NCBI GenBank assembly: GCA_036924085.1 | Contig: JAVGWX010000002.1 | Span: 91,201,371-91,265,370, forward strand | Length of the DNA: 64,000 nucleotides | Direction: 5' to 3' | Source of the DNA: Ariolimax columbianus | Taxonomy: Eukaryota > Mollusca > Gastropoda > Stylommatophora > Arionidae | Part shown: positions 54,740 through 64,000 of the stretch, piece by piece | Position numbering within the stretch: position 1 is the stretch's first letter | Layout of the letters: each line of letters opens with the position of its first letter | The notes under the pieces: generated by a model | The model's input: only the letters and a program-made list of their open reading frames with translations | What the model was told of the DNA's origin: nothing | Database searches by the model: none | Program-made: the position numbers and the translations under genes

Positions 54740-55600
54740 TGTCATATTTTTGTAATGTGTCAGAGTCTCATACTGTTGTAATGTGCCAGAGTGTCATATT
54801 GTTGTAATTTGCTGAAGGGTCATATTGCTGTAATGTGCCAGAGTGTCATATTGTTGTAATGTGCCGGAGTGTCATACTGTTGTAATGTGCGGGAGTGTCA
54901 TATTGTTGCAATGTGCTGGATTGTCATATTTTTGTAATGTGCCAGAGTGTCATGTTGCTGTAAAAGGTCAAGGTGTGGTATTATTTTAAGAGGCCGGAGT
55001 GTCACATTCTTGTATTGTACTGGAGTGTCATATTGTTGTAATGTGCCGGAGTGTCATACTGGTATAAACGCCTAAGGTGTCATATTATTTTATGAGGCCG
55101 GTATGTCATATTGTTATAATGTGCCGGAGTGTTATATTGCTGTAATGCTTCGTAGTGTCATTTTGATGTAAAAGAACAGAGTGTCATATTATTGTAATAG
55201 GTTGGATTGCCATATTGTTTAAATAGGTTGGAGTGTAATTTTATTTGAATATATAGGAGTGTCATTATTCGCCAGATTCCCATATTGTTGTAATAGGTCG
55301 AAGTCTCAAATTATATAAAAAGGCCAGGGTGTCATAATATTTAGGAGGCGAGGGTGTCATATTATTTAGGAGTGCAGGGGGTCATATTATTTAAGAGTGC
55401 AGGATGTAATATTATTTAGGAGTGCAGGGTGTCATATTATTTAGGAGTGCAGGGTGTCATATTATTTAGGAGGCGAGGGTGTCAAATTATTTATTAGGCG
55501 AGCGTATTAAATTTTTTAGTAGGCGAGGGTGTCAAATTATTAAGGAGGTTAGGGTGTCAAATTATTTAAGGAGACCAGAATGCAGTATTGTTTTGAGAGG
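54740..55600. repeat. Degenerate 25-26 bp array, two subtypes
   Basis: The first part uses GTAATGTGCCAGAGTGTCAT + ATTGTT; from about 55320 the unit becomes TCATATTATTTAGGAGTGCA + GGGTG. A continuous transition between them indicates one evolving array. Confidence 0.85.
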
Positions 55601-56219
55601 AAATGTACACACTATTAATAAGTACATGCACTATCATGCTAATTTGGCTCTAGAGTGGGAATATGTTTACCAACACTATAGTAAATTAAATAACAATTAG
55701 TGATAGCTATATGTTTGTGTAGAAGAGCTGAAACGGATGGTCCAGAGCAGGCAGACTTGATACGTGTTTGTTAAAGACACATGCTCCACAGGGATCTGAA
55801 AAGGTTTCATTGATTGATTCACCAACATGCTTGTATCGGGACCAAGCTGATCGCGGCGGTTCTGGTGCTGCCTCAGTCTTTCTTCTGGAACCACGGCAAA
55901 TACAATTCCAGGATCGTCATGGTATGGGGGGTGTGGTGTCTGCATGGTTGCTCTAAGCAAACAGCTCTTGGTTGGCGGTTGTGTGCGGCCAGGAAACCCC
56001 TTGATTCTTCGATAGACAGGTTAAGTGGAGAGATGGCAAATTTGAACATTTCATTTTCCGTTAATGTGTGTCGATGAGCAATGTGCAGAGACATAGAAGG
56101 AACACGCCTCTTGCATGGTGTTAGCTTGGTGTCCATGCTGTATTGCCAAGACTTCCAAAATGCTGTTGAAGCTGACGTGGCCCAGAGTAAGTCACACAAA
56201 ATAACAACACAATTTAAAC
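55601..56219. other. No recognisable feature
   Basis: Overlapping frames of 60-108 codons on both strands without recognised motifs. Confidence 0.35.
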
Positions 56220-56339
56220 CTTATCCAAAGTGGTAGAAAGTATTTAAACGTATCTAAAAGTAGAACAGTGAATTTAAATGTAACCCAATAGTAGCAATAA
56301 CAATTTAAACGTAACTCAAACTAACAGAACAATGTCCAG

Positions 56340-56655
56340 GTAGTCCAAAGTAGCAATAACAATTTAAACATACCCCCCCCCCCTGCCTCCCCAACTAAAT
56401 GAACAATGTCCAGGTAGTCCAAAGTAGTAATAACAATATAAACATACCCCCCCCCCCCCATCCGCCTCCCCAACTAAATGAACAATGTCCAGGTAGTCCA
56501 AAGTAGCAATAACAATATAAACATACCCCCCCCCCCCCCATCCGCCTCCCCAACTAAATGAACAATGTCCAGGTAGTCCAAAGTAGCAATAACAATATAA
56601 ACAAACCCCCCCCCCCCCCCGCCTCCCCAACTAAATGAACAATGTCCAGGTAGTC
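56340..56655. repeat. About 78-bp array with C-runs
   Basis: Four units of AACAATGTCCAGGTAGTCCA + AAGTAGCAATAACAATATAA + ACATA + C10-15 + a CATCCGCCTCCCCAACTAAA block. The C-run length differs in every unit. Confidence 0.9.
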
Positions 56656-56699
56656 CAAAAGTAGCAAAGTCAATTTAAATGTAACCGAAAGTAGCCATT

Positions 56700-57060
56700 A
56701 CGGTTTGAACTTAGCCCCAACCTAGAGAACAATTTCAATGTAGCCAAAGGTAGCAATAACAATTTAGACCTAGCTCAATCTAACAGAACAATTTCAATGT
56801 AGCCAAAGGTAGCAATAACAATTTAGACCTAGCTCAATCTAACAGAACAATTTCAATGTAGCCAAAGGTAGCAATAACAATTTAGACCTAGCTCAATCTA
56901 ACAGAACAATTTCAATGTAGCCAGAGGCAGCAATAACAATTTAGACCTACCCCAAACTAACATAACAATTTCAATGTAGTCTAAAGTAGCAATAACAATT
57001 TAAACCTAGCTCAATCTAACAGAACAATTTCAACGTAGCCCAAAGCAGCAATAACAATTT
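56700..57060. repeat. 59-bp array
   Basis: Units of AATTTCAATGTAGCCAAAGG + TAGCAATAACAATTTAGACC + TAGCTCAATCTAACAGAAC with 59-bp spacing. The TAGCAATAACAATTTAAAC core is shared with the C-run array to the left, so the two are related. Confidence 0.88.
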
Positions 57061-57064
57061 AAAT

Positions 57065-57410
57065 GTTGCACTAAAGCAGTAAAAACAATTTGAATGTCAC
57101 AATAGATCAGCAAAAACAATTTGAATGTCACAATAGATCAGTAAAAACAATTTGAATGTCACAATAGATCAGCAAAAACAATTTGAATGTCACAATAGAT
57201 CAGTAAAAACAATTTGAATGTCACAATAGATCAGTAAAAACAATTTGAATGTCACAATAGATCAGCAAAAACAATTTGAATGTCACAATACATCAGCAAA
57301 AACAATTTGAATTTCACAATAGAACAGCAAAAACAATTTAAATGTTGGAATAAATCAGCAAAAACAATTTAAACATTGCAATATATCAGAAAAGACAATT
57401 TAAGTGTTGC
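57065..57410. repeat. 31-bp array
   Basis: About ten units of TTGAATGTCACAATAGATCA + GCAAAAACAAT (GT variant at GC). It appears to derive from the AGCAATAACAATTTAAATG portion of the array on its left. Confidence 0.9.
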
Positions 57411-57534
57411 AATAAAGTTTAAAAAGTTGGTATGTCTGATAATTCACTGCTGATTCTTTGGCCCCGCATAAGATTTATTCACTCCATGGCTGAATAGAGG
57501 GGCCTAAACACCAGGGTGTGGCAACAAATTCTGA

Positions 57535-57875
57535 TTCGACGATGTCAATCGGGATCAGGTGAAACATACTGATTAGGATCCAAAAGCAATATCCAAGTAG
57601 TTCAACCTGAAATCCGGCTGTTTCATGGCAGCCTGGCTAACAAGGAGGGGATCGGTACCCTTATTCCTATATTGCTGAGCTGACTGAAAAGCTACAGCAC
57701 ACTACAACCAGGAAGATCCCGTTTTACTTTTCCAAGAATGCCTCGAGATATGAGTGGAGACACTGTAGCCCGCCACGAAATAAAATCCCCGAGTGTACGT
57801 ACCTCGAGCATGACTGGCTTTAACAAAAACAAGAACAACAGCAATAGCAACAACAACAACAACTATAACAACACC
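57535..57875 (+). mobile_element. R2 copy
   Basis: GGGATCAGGTGAAACATACT (one terminal motif), CTGTTTCATGGCAGCCTGGC, ACAAGGAGGGGATCGGTACC, CACTGTAGCCCGCCACGAAA and a (CAA)n tail with interruptions. Confidence 0.75.
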
Positions 57876-57947
57876 AACACTCCGTCGTAAATGTGGAGCG
57901 AGTAAGTCAAGTGACATCACGTGCCTCCGAGCCAGGTAGAGAATACG

Positions 57948-59008
57948 GTTGGTCAAGGTGACAATATTTAGAAAAGAGGGTGGTCAAGGTACTCTAGGTA
58001 GAAACGTCTGCTGGTCAAGGCGACCACGGTAGAAAGGATAATTGGTCAAGGTGACCAAAGTAGAAAGGACGGTTGATCAAGGTAGAAGGGAAGTTTGGTC
58101 AAGGTGATCCAAGCGAAGACGACGGTTGGTCAAGGTGATCCGGTAGAAAAGTATGTTGGTCAAGGTGGAGACGACGGTTGGTCAATGCGATCATGTAGAA
58201 AGGTATGTTGGTCAAGGTGGAGACGACGGTGGGTCAATGTGATCAGGTAGAAAGGTATGTTGGTCAAGGTGGAGACGACGGTTGGTCAATGTGATCAGGT
58301 AGAAAGGTATGTTGGTCAAGGTGGAGACGACGGTTGGTTAATGTGATCAGGTAGAAAGGTATGTTGGTCAAGGTGGAGACGACGGTTGGTCAATGTGATC
58401 AGGTAGAAAGGTATGTTGGTCAAGGTGGAGACGACGGTTGGTTAATGTGATCAGGTAGAAAGGTATGTTGGTCAAGGTGGAGACGACGGTTGGTCAATGT
58501 AGTCAGATAGAAAGTTATGTTGGTCAAGGTGGAGACAACGGTTGGTCAATGTGATCAGGTAGAAAGGTATGATGGTCAAGGTGGAGACGACGGTTGGTTA
58601 ATGTGATCAGGTAGGAAAGTATGTTGGTCAATGTGGAGATCACGGTTCGTCAAGGTAATCAGGTAGAAAGGACGGTTGGTCACGGTGATCAGGTAGAAAG
58701 GAGGGTTGGTCACGGTGATCAGATAGAAAGGTATGTTGGTGAAGGTGGTCATGGTAGAAAGGACGGTTGGTCTAGGTGATCAACTTAGAAAGCTATGTTG
58801 GTCAATGTGGAGATGACGGTTGGTCAAAGTGATCAGGTAGAAAGGTATGTTGGTCAATGTGGAGATGTCGGTCGGTCAAGTTGATCAAATTAGAAAGGAC
58901 TGTTGGTCAAGGTGATCAAGGTAGAAAGGACGGTTGGTCAATGTGATCAAGGTAGAAACGTATGTTGGTCAAGGTGGAAAAGATTACTGTCAAGGTGGAT
59001 GATCAAGG
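57948..59008. repeat. 52-bp satellite
   Basis: About 18-20 units of TGGTCAAGGTGGAGACGACG + GTTGGTCAATGTGATCAGGT + AGAAAGGTATGT; the centre is regular, both edges are degenerate. GTCAAGGTGATC-type half units recur at the ends. Confidence 0.92.
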
Positions 59009-59009
59009 C

Positions 59010-59560
59010 AGAGACAATTGGGTAATGAAAACAATATATCTACAGCGAAGATAAAATGATATAAGACCAATGAGTCGCCATCATGTATGGCAGAGGTTTG
59101 AGGTAAAGGAGGAACGAAAGGCCTCGATGTTAAGCAAATGTTAACTAGGACTAAAGATGTAGCAGCGATGAGGTGTATGAGCTCCTGCTCATTGGCCCAA
59201 TGCCATATAGTGGTATCTGCAAATGTTTGTAAGCTGTTGTTTAGTTCCGTACAAAGTGTTCCAATTGTCTGGCCTCGGATGAAGAAACTCTTTCCTAACA
59301 CCAGCAAGCGCCAGACATTCAAAAAGATTTTGTTCAACAGTTTCATAGGCCAATACTCTGGAGTATGTTCTGGTTGGATTCTGTTCAAATGACTGTTAAG
59401 TTGTATGTGTTTAGTGCCAAGTCGAAAAATGGTGCTTTGGTCTCTCCTTTTCAGGAGGTTGGTGTTGTCTTTGAAAATTGGGATGGCCATGTGTTTGTAG
59501 ACTTCTCGTCCAGTATTTCCAATTACCTATCTAATCAGCAGTCTTCAGTAGTTGTTTGAC
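59010..59560 (-). pseudogene. Probable LINE C-terminal remnant
   Basis: Reverse frame 58990-59490 (166 codons) starts MAIPIFKDNTNLLKRRDQST and continues IFRLGTKHIQLNSHLN and RIQPEHTPEY. The (R/K)xDQxxIFRLRTxHxxLN pattern is common after RNase H or RT in I-type LINEs, where a Cys/His tail would follow; the cysteines are not visible. The second half of the frame is not recognised. It could also be an unrelated chance frame. Confidence 0.5.
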
Positions 59561-61700
59561 TGTATGTAGGGTTGTTGGTGTGTATTGTTGTTCTTAACTT
59601 GATCTCTTCTTAGCCAGTCTGTCTGCCTTGTGATTGCTACGTGTATTTGAGTGACCAGGGACCCATAACTATTCTGACTTCATTAACTACGACACAGCGT
59701 CACAAACGTATTTTTCAGGACCTACACCGAAGAAGGGGATGAAGAAACAAATGAAATTTGAGAACTCTCGGGATAATGATGAAGTTATATACACCGAAGG
59801 GTTTGTTCGGCGCTGTAAGAAAGATGGTTGGGGGCTGCTCTGCTAGAGCGAGAGGCAGTGTCGTTGAGGATTGAGGGTGGGGAATACATAACAACATGGA
59901 GATTCAGAAACCGACTACACCTGTTGAGGATATGTGAGACCTGTATAAGGAGAGCCGACATCGTTCCAGACTCCTAATCATTTTATCGGAAAGCTGTTGT
60001 CCATCCATCCTAATACATGAGGACCACTTTCAACATTCACTGTTCGCTATAGTTCAAATGTGGCTAAATATGTCAATCTGAGCCCTTGTAGCAGATCTAG
60101 CTGGCTGACCTATCATATCAGACGGTGAAAGGGGTTTCTACTAACTATATTCACACTCAAACTATTTTAACGAACAATATTTAAATGAAAACACAATAGA
60201 ATATATTCTTCATTTCAACTAACTATAAATTTGTTACAAACCAAATTCTCTCACACGCTTGCTAAAATATTATTGCAACTTTATTGAGAAAAACTTGATT
60301 GACCATCTAAAACTGGATTGACCAAATAAAACGTGATAGACGAACAGTACTTTGGATTACCACAGAATGGGAGATTCGTGTTTGTTCTAAAACCCAGGTG
60401 ATTCGTCCGTAGTCCTGTTGTCCTTGTCGACGGCAGCTTGCAGTGATCGCTGAAGAGCTGGATCGCTGTGCTAGTCGAATATCTTTTTCAGATTTTGTAT
60501 ATTCTGTTAGACGGTGATTTGTGAGATTATACTGTTAGACGGTGATTCGTGAGATAATTCTGTTAGACGGTGATTCGTGAGATAATTCTGTTAGACGGTG
60601 ATTCGTGAGATAATTCTGTTAGACGCTGATGTACAATTCAGGTATCTCGTCCAACACAAGGTGTTCCTTATTTTATCAACCACCGCGTGTGGGACTTCAA
60701 AGTGTGCGTGTCGCTAGTATACGTACTTCAACACTTTAGGATCGGTATAACTTTCAGACGAGATCTCAGACGTTTGGTAAATGGGTTAATGACTAGTTAC
60801 TGAATGAATCTGTGTAGTTACTCCTTGAAGAAACTGTTATGAGATCTGTCTATGCTGAGAGAAAGTAGCTGGAATATCGCTCTGGTAATCTCAGCAGCGA
60901 TGTGAATAATAGTATCAAAGATGTCTATCTCATGCGTGTCCCTCGTGGCGCACTACTATATCTGTCTCTACCACTTGCTATGCGAAACATCGATTCCATT
61001 ACTATTTACCTCTCCTTGCTATGCTGCTGTATATCTGGACTACCGTACTTAAAAAATTGTCTGTGAAAACCTACCTCTCTCTCTGGGCTCCAAAATATAT
61101 CTGCTTTCTCACGACTCGTCACTAGACTCTGGAATGTGTGTTTCGGGATCTCCTTTCCTCTCCTCCAACTATATCAAGACGGTCCTGTTCTCTTCGTTGA
61201 TCGGTCCGGAATTGATGTCGACTTGTCTCTAGACTATGTGTCATTGGATCTCCTTTCCTCTTCACCATTATCTCAAGGCGGTCCTGTTTTCCTCGCTGCT
61301 CGGTCCCGAATGATTCTGATTTGGACTGTCCAAGCTATCTATTTCAGCAGTTTTTTTTTCAGATAACGTTGTATGCTAACGACACGGGTTTAAAAAAAAT
61401 CTCGTACCTAAGTTTTTCTCCCCGAGATTTAAAAACAACCCAGTTAATAGCATGTCCTGTTTCAACCATAAGTGTTGATCACGCTGTAACAGGCGTTTAG
61501 GCGTTACGCAAAGACACATCCATGTTACGTGGGCTTAACATTTGCGTGGCTTGAAAACCAACACTATGCATTCCAGACATTCCTATGTCCGGATTAGAGT
61601 ACATCTGTGCTGGATAGCTTTACTAGTTTAATTCTATAAGAAACAATGAATAGCTTGTGACTATCAATACTGTACTCCCAGCCTTTGTAGTTTTAATTCA
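59561..61700. other. Mostly unassigned, 2.1 kb
   Basis: Contains an R1-like scrap at 59605-59705 (TTCTTAGCCAGTCTGTCTGC, ACTACGACACAGCGTCACAA), a four-unit 28-bp array at 60501-60630 (ATTCTGTTAGACGGTGATTC), and a diverged direct duplication near 61145 and 61245 (GGATCTCCTTTCCTCT ... CAAG.CGGTCCTGTT). No gene found. Confidence 0.45.
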
Positions 61701-61980
61701 AAGTCAAAGGCCGCCGTCCATAGTAGAAGATGATGGCATAATTTATTTGCTAGCGCTATTTTTAGTAAGGATTAACTGCGCTACGTTTTATCCTCACTCT
61801 CTCGTTTCGAGCCGGCCGACCCCAGTGGCAAGTCAAGGACGTGACGACTAGGGGGTGACTACGAGATGCAGGGACCTCCACATCAAGCACCCGTGAAAAA
61901 GACGGCGGAGTCCGGATTCGAACCCACCACCTGATCACGAGGCCGACGACTTTAACCACATCGCCACGGAATCGACTAAC
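61701..61980 (-). mobile_element. tSINE-D with probable target duplication
   Basis: Reverse strand: GTGGCGATGTGGTTAAAG (A-box), GGTTCGAATCC (perfect B-box), TTTTTCACGGGTGCTTGATG, CTTGACTTGCCACTGGGGTC, with a 3' end TAAATAAATTATGCCATC. TTTAATTCAAA on the left (61692) and TTTAATTAAAC on the right (61981) are a likely diverged target duplication. Confidence 0.9.
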
Positions 61981-62036
61981 TTTAATTAAACATGTCTAAA
62001 ATCATATTTCTAATAAATCTACACAGCTAAGATCTG

Positions 62037-62815
62037 TTACACTCGGTATTGCCTGTCGCTGTGATCTAAAATGCGGGGCGATCGTCTCTGGATAGTCTCA
62101 CTTATTCTTGTTTCCTCATGTTCGTGAACGCTCTCAGCAATAGTGATTTCCCAGTCTGTACGATTGGTGGCGATTCTTTTCCTGTCATCATGATTAATAA
62201 TACACTGGATCGGTGATCTATGAAGTGTGTCCTTGTACTTTTCCCACTGCCCCCCACTTGCTTTCTTGCCATTTTGCAGTTCACCATACAGCAGCTCTTT
62301 TTGGTAGACGTTTATCCGACATAGGTACCGCATGGTCATCCTCTCTCGGCTGTGCTGCACATGTCATGGTGTGTGTACGTGTCATGGTGTGTACGTGTCA
62401 TGGTGTGTGTACGTGTCATGGTGTGTGTACGTGTCATGGTGTGTGTACGTGTCATGGTGTGACCGTGTCATGGTGTGTGTACGTGTCATGGTGTGTGTAG
62501 GTGTGATGGTGTGTGTACGTGTCATGGTGTGTGTATGTGTCATGGTGTGTGTACGTGTCATGGTGTGTGACCGTGTCATGGTGTGTGTACGTGTCATAGT
62601 TTGTGTACGTGTCATGGTGTGTGTACGTGTCATGGTGTGTGCATTCATGTCATGGTGTGTGTACGTGTCATGGTGTGTGTACGTGTCATGGTGTGTGACC
62701 GTGTCATGGTGTGTGTACGTGTCATGGTGTGTGTACGTGTCATGCCCGACCGCGCTAACACATCCGTGTTTGACACCATGTTCTGCCTTCTAATCATCAG
62801 TAGTTTCCGAAGGCA
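62037..62815 (-). pseudogene. LINE C-terminal remnant interrupted by an 18-bp array
   Basis: The upstream part on the reverse strand (62815-62745) reads GCLRKLLMIR then NTDVLARSGM. After the array, the reading resumes RERMTMRYL then KELLYGELQNGKKASGGQWE, KYKDTLHRSPIQCIINHDDR and ESVHEHEETRISETIQRRSP. Same lineage as 29175-29645, where the two halves are contiguous (LARSSMYSIHTM...). Confidence 0.85.
62355..62745. repeat. 18-bp array inside LINE coding sequence
   Basis: About 21 units of GTGTACGTGTCATGGTGT, with 16-bp and variant units (GTGACCGTGTCATG, GTGTAGGTGTGATG). On the LINE strand the regular unit encodes six residues (THTMTR). Confidence 0.93.
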
Positions 62816-63164
62816 GCCCATGTGAAAGTGGTTTCATTTCCCGACTTGACGACTAAAGGCGGTCCAGGCCGTGCATGCATTTAAGAGGTTAGGTAGAGCA
62901 GCTGCAGCGTAGATCTTCATTTTCGTTTGATCCCTGGCCTATCCCACTCCTTAGTATGAACCTCACCAAATGCCACACGTGCCTTAGTGTAACTGTTGTT
63001 GTATTCACTTCATCCTCTATGTTTTTGTGTGTTTTTTTCGTTCGCTTTATCTCTCTATTTCCCAGGACGGTGTGCATTACACTGTGGATTTTATTTTGCT
63101 CCTGTCGGCCCAGTGTATCCGACTTCAGCATACATTTTATGTAAGGGTCTGCTTCCTCCTGCAT
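62816..63164. other. Mostly unassigned, possible R1-like scrap
   Basis: Near 63050-63145, CCAGTGTATCCGACTTCAGC resembles R1 (ACACATCCGACTTCAGC). Nothing else recognised. Confidence 0.4.
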
Positions 63165-63275
63165 TTTCTAAGGGTTTGCTTCCCCGGGGTAACAGCCGGT
63201 GCTGTGGTGGGGATCGAACCCAGCACCTTCTGGTTGAGAGCCGAGTCACTTAACCACAAGCCCAAGCCGTCCCCC
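63165..63275 (-). mobile_element. tRNA-derived SINE head
   Basis: Reverse strand: GCTTGTGGTTAAGTGACTCG (A-box region) and GGTTCGATCCC (perfect B-box) about 30 bases later, then CACCACAGCACCGGCTGTTA. The body is unlike families B-E, so it may be a further family. No clear tRNA cloverleaf. Confidence 0.7.
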
Positions 63276-63534
63276 GATCGTCTATGTGAGTAACTCGAGA
63301 CAAGAGTACTATCAAGGTACGTAACTCAGTTAATACAAGTTAAATAATCGGAAAGTACAACACAGCTCGCTATGTCATTAGCAGACAGCGGGCATAAAGG
63401 CCTCGAACCTTCCTGGTCTTTTTGTGGATGTGCTGTCCTGATAGGACTGGGGTTGCTGCGATTAAACAGCTGATTGGGGCCGAAGAGGCAACACAGTGAG
63501 TGAGGTGACAGTAGCCATAGACTCATACGTGGCT

Positions 63535-63765
63535 TCTTGCATCATTAGCCGACCAAGACCATCTTCCGCCTCCAAGCGGCGGTCCTGGAAACATGCTGAT
63601 CTAGTGTAGTATGAGTAAGAGAATACAGATCACAGTGGGAAGACACTCTGTACACATAGAAAAGCCAGCTGAAAACGGGTGTGTCGGTCCGAAAGGCGCA
63701 GATATCGCAGCTTTACTGTAAACTGCGACATAGCGTCACAACGTTCTTTTTTGAAGACGAAAGTC
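63535..63765 (+). mobile_element. R1b copy
   Basis: ACCAAGACCATCTTCCGCCT, CCAAGCGGCGGTCCTGGAAA, GGGTGTGTCGGTCCGAAAGG, CAGATATCGCAGCTTTACTG and ACATAGCGTCACAACGTTC in R1 order. It is followed directly by the GAA tract. Confidence 0.75.
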
Positions 63766-64000
63766 GAAGAATAAGAAGAAAAAGAAGAAGAGTAAGAAGA
63801 TGAAGTAGAAGACGACGAATAAGAAGAAGAAGCAGAAGAAGTGGAAGAAGAAGAAGAAGAATAAGAAAGATGAATAATGGTAAGAAGATGAAGTAGAAGA
63901 AGAAGAGGAAGAAGTGGAAGAAGAAGAAGAAGAAGAAGAAGAAGAAGAAGAAGAATAAGAAAGATGAATAAGGGTAAGAAGATGAAGTAGAAGAAGAAGA
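63766..64000. repeat. (GAA)n tract in R1b tail position
   Basis: GAA-rich with AATAAG, GTGGAAG and GATGAAGTAG interruptions; a composite (AATAAGAAAGATGAATAAGG) is repeated near 63862 and 63955. It runs off the end of the window. Confidence 0.92.

Noticed and set aside
55697..56199. Cluster of frames on both strands (62-108 codons)
   Set aside because: Mutually overlapping antisense frames with no recognised domain. I considered a Tc1-type transposase fragment but could not find the catalytic motifs.

Overview
The window looks like repeat-dominated nuclear DNA from a metazoan. No host gene, rRNA gene, functional tRNA gene or CRISPR array could be supported. Nearly everything recognisable is a transposable-element fragment or a tandem repeat. 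The mix (RNase H-type and other non-LTR retrotransposons, mariner-like transposons, several tRNA-derived SINE families, very long simple repeats) suggests an invertebrate. A gastropod mollusc is my best guess, but the sequence alone does not prove it. No prokaryotic or viral operon structure is present.

Repeat names used here are my own. R1: a repeat of about 355 bp that starts GGGATCAAG and ends in a GAA-rich or CCAAG-rich tail; R1b is a diverged relative. R2: a repeat of about 300 bp with an (AAC)n tail and a 38-39 bp motif at its other end. R3 and R4: short dispersed repeats. tSINE-B, C, D, E: families with tRNA-like heads (A-box and/or GGTTCRANNC B-box). LINE-H: a LINE lineage recognised in two split copies. 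Strand of R1 and R2 is given so that the tail is at the 3' end.

Layout. 1-5 kb: a LINE fragment split by an R1 with a 12-bp target duplication, a 27-bp satellite with higher-order structure, a mariner 5' end and a second LINE fragment. 5-13 kb: a CTT tract, an 18-bp array, SINE-B, R1, and R2 copies whose terminal motif has expanded into two arrays in opposite orientation; then a kilobase of tetranucleotide repeat. 13-20 kb: a LINE split by R1, another CTAT tract, and a LINE reverse transcriptase inserted into a tSINE-E. 20-31 kb: a foldback mariner, a 41-45 bp array, R1 inserted into R1 in inverted orientation, LINE tails, and 37- and 41-bp arrays. 31-38 kb: a CR1-like LINE inside LINE-H, a 10-bp array, tSINE-D/E, and an R4 copy carrying an R1 insertion. 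38-45 kb: an almost full-length dead mariner and two LINEs with tandem arrays inside their coding sequence. 45-48 kb: a three-level nest of LINE inside R1 inside a mariner-like transposase gene. 49-64 kb: a very homogeneous 39-bp array, a LINE tail whose last codons became a 39-bp array, several other arrays, and another LINE interrupted by an array.

The strongest theme is that retroelements seed satellites. At least six tandem arrays lie inside, or exactly at the end of, recognisable LINE reading frames. One array starts from R1b, two from R2, and the long GAA/CTT tracts sit at R1/R1b tails. Long open frames inside arrays exist because the unit length is a multiple of three; they are not evidence of genes.
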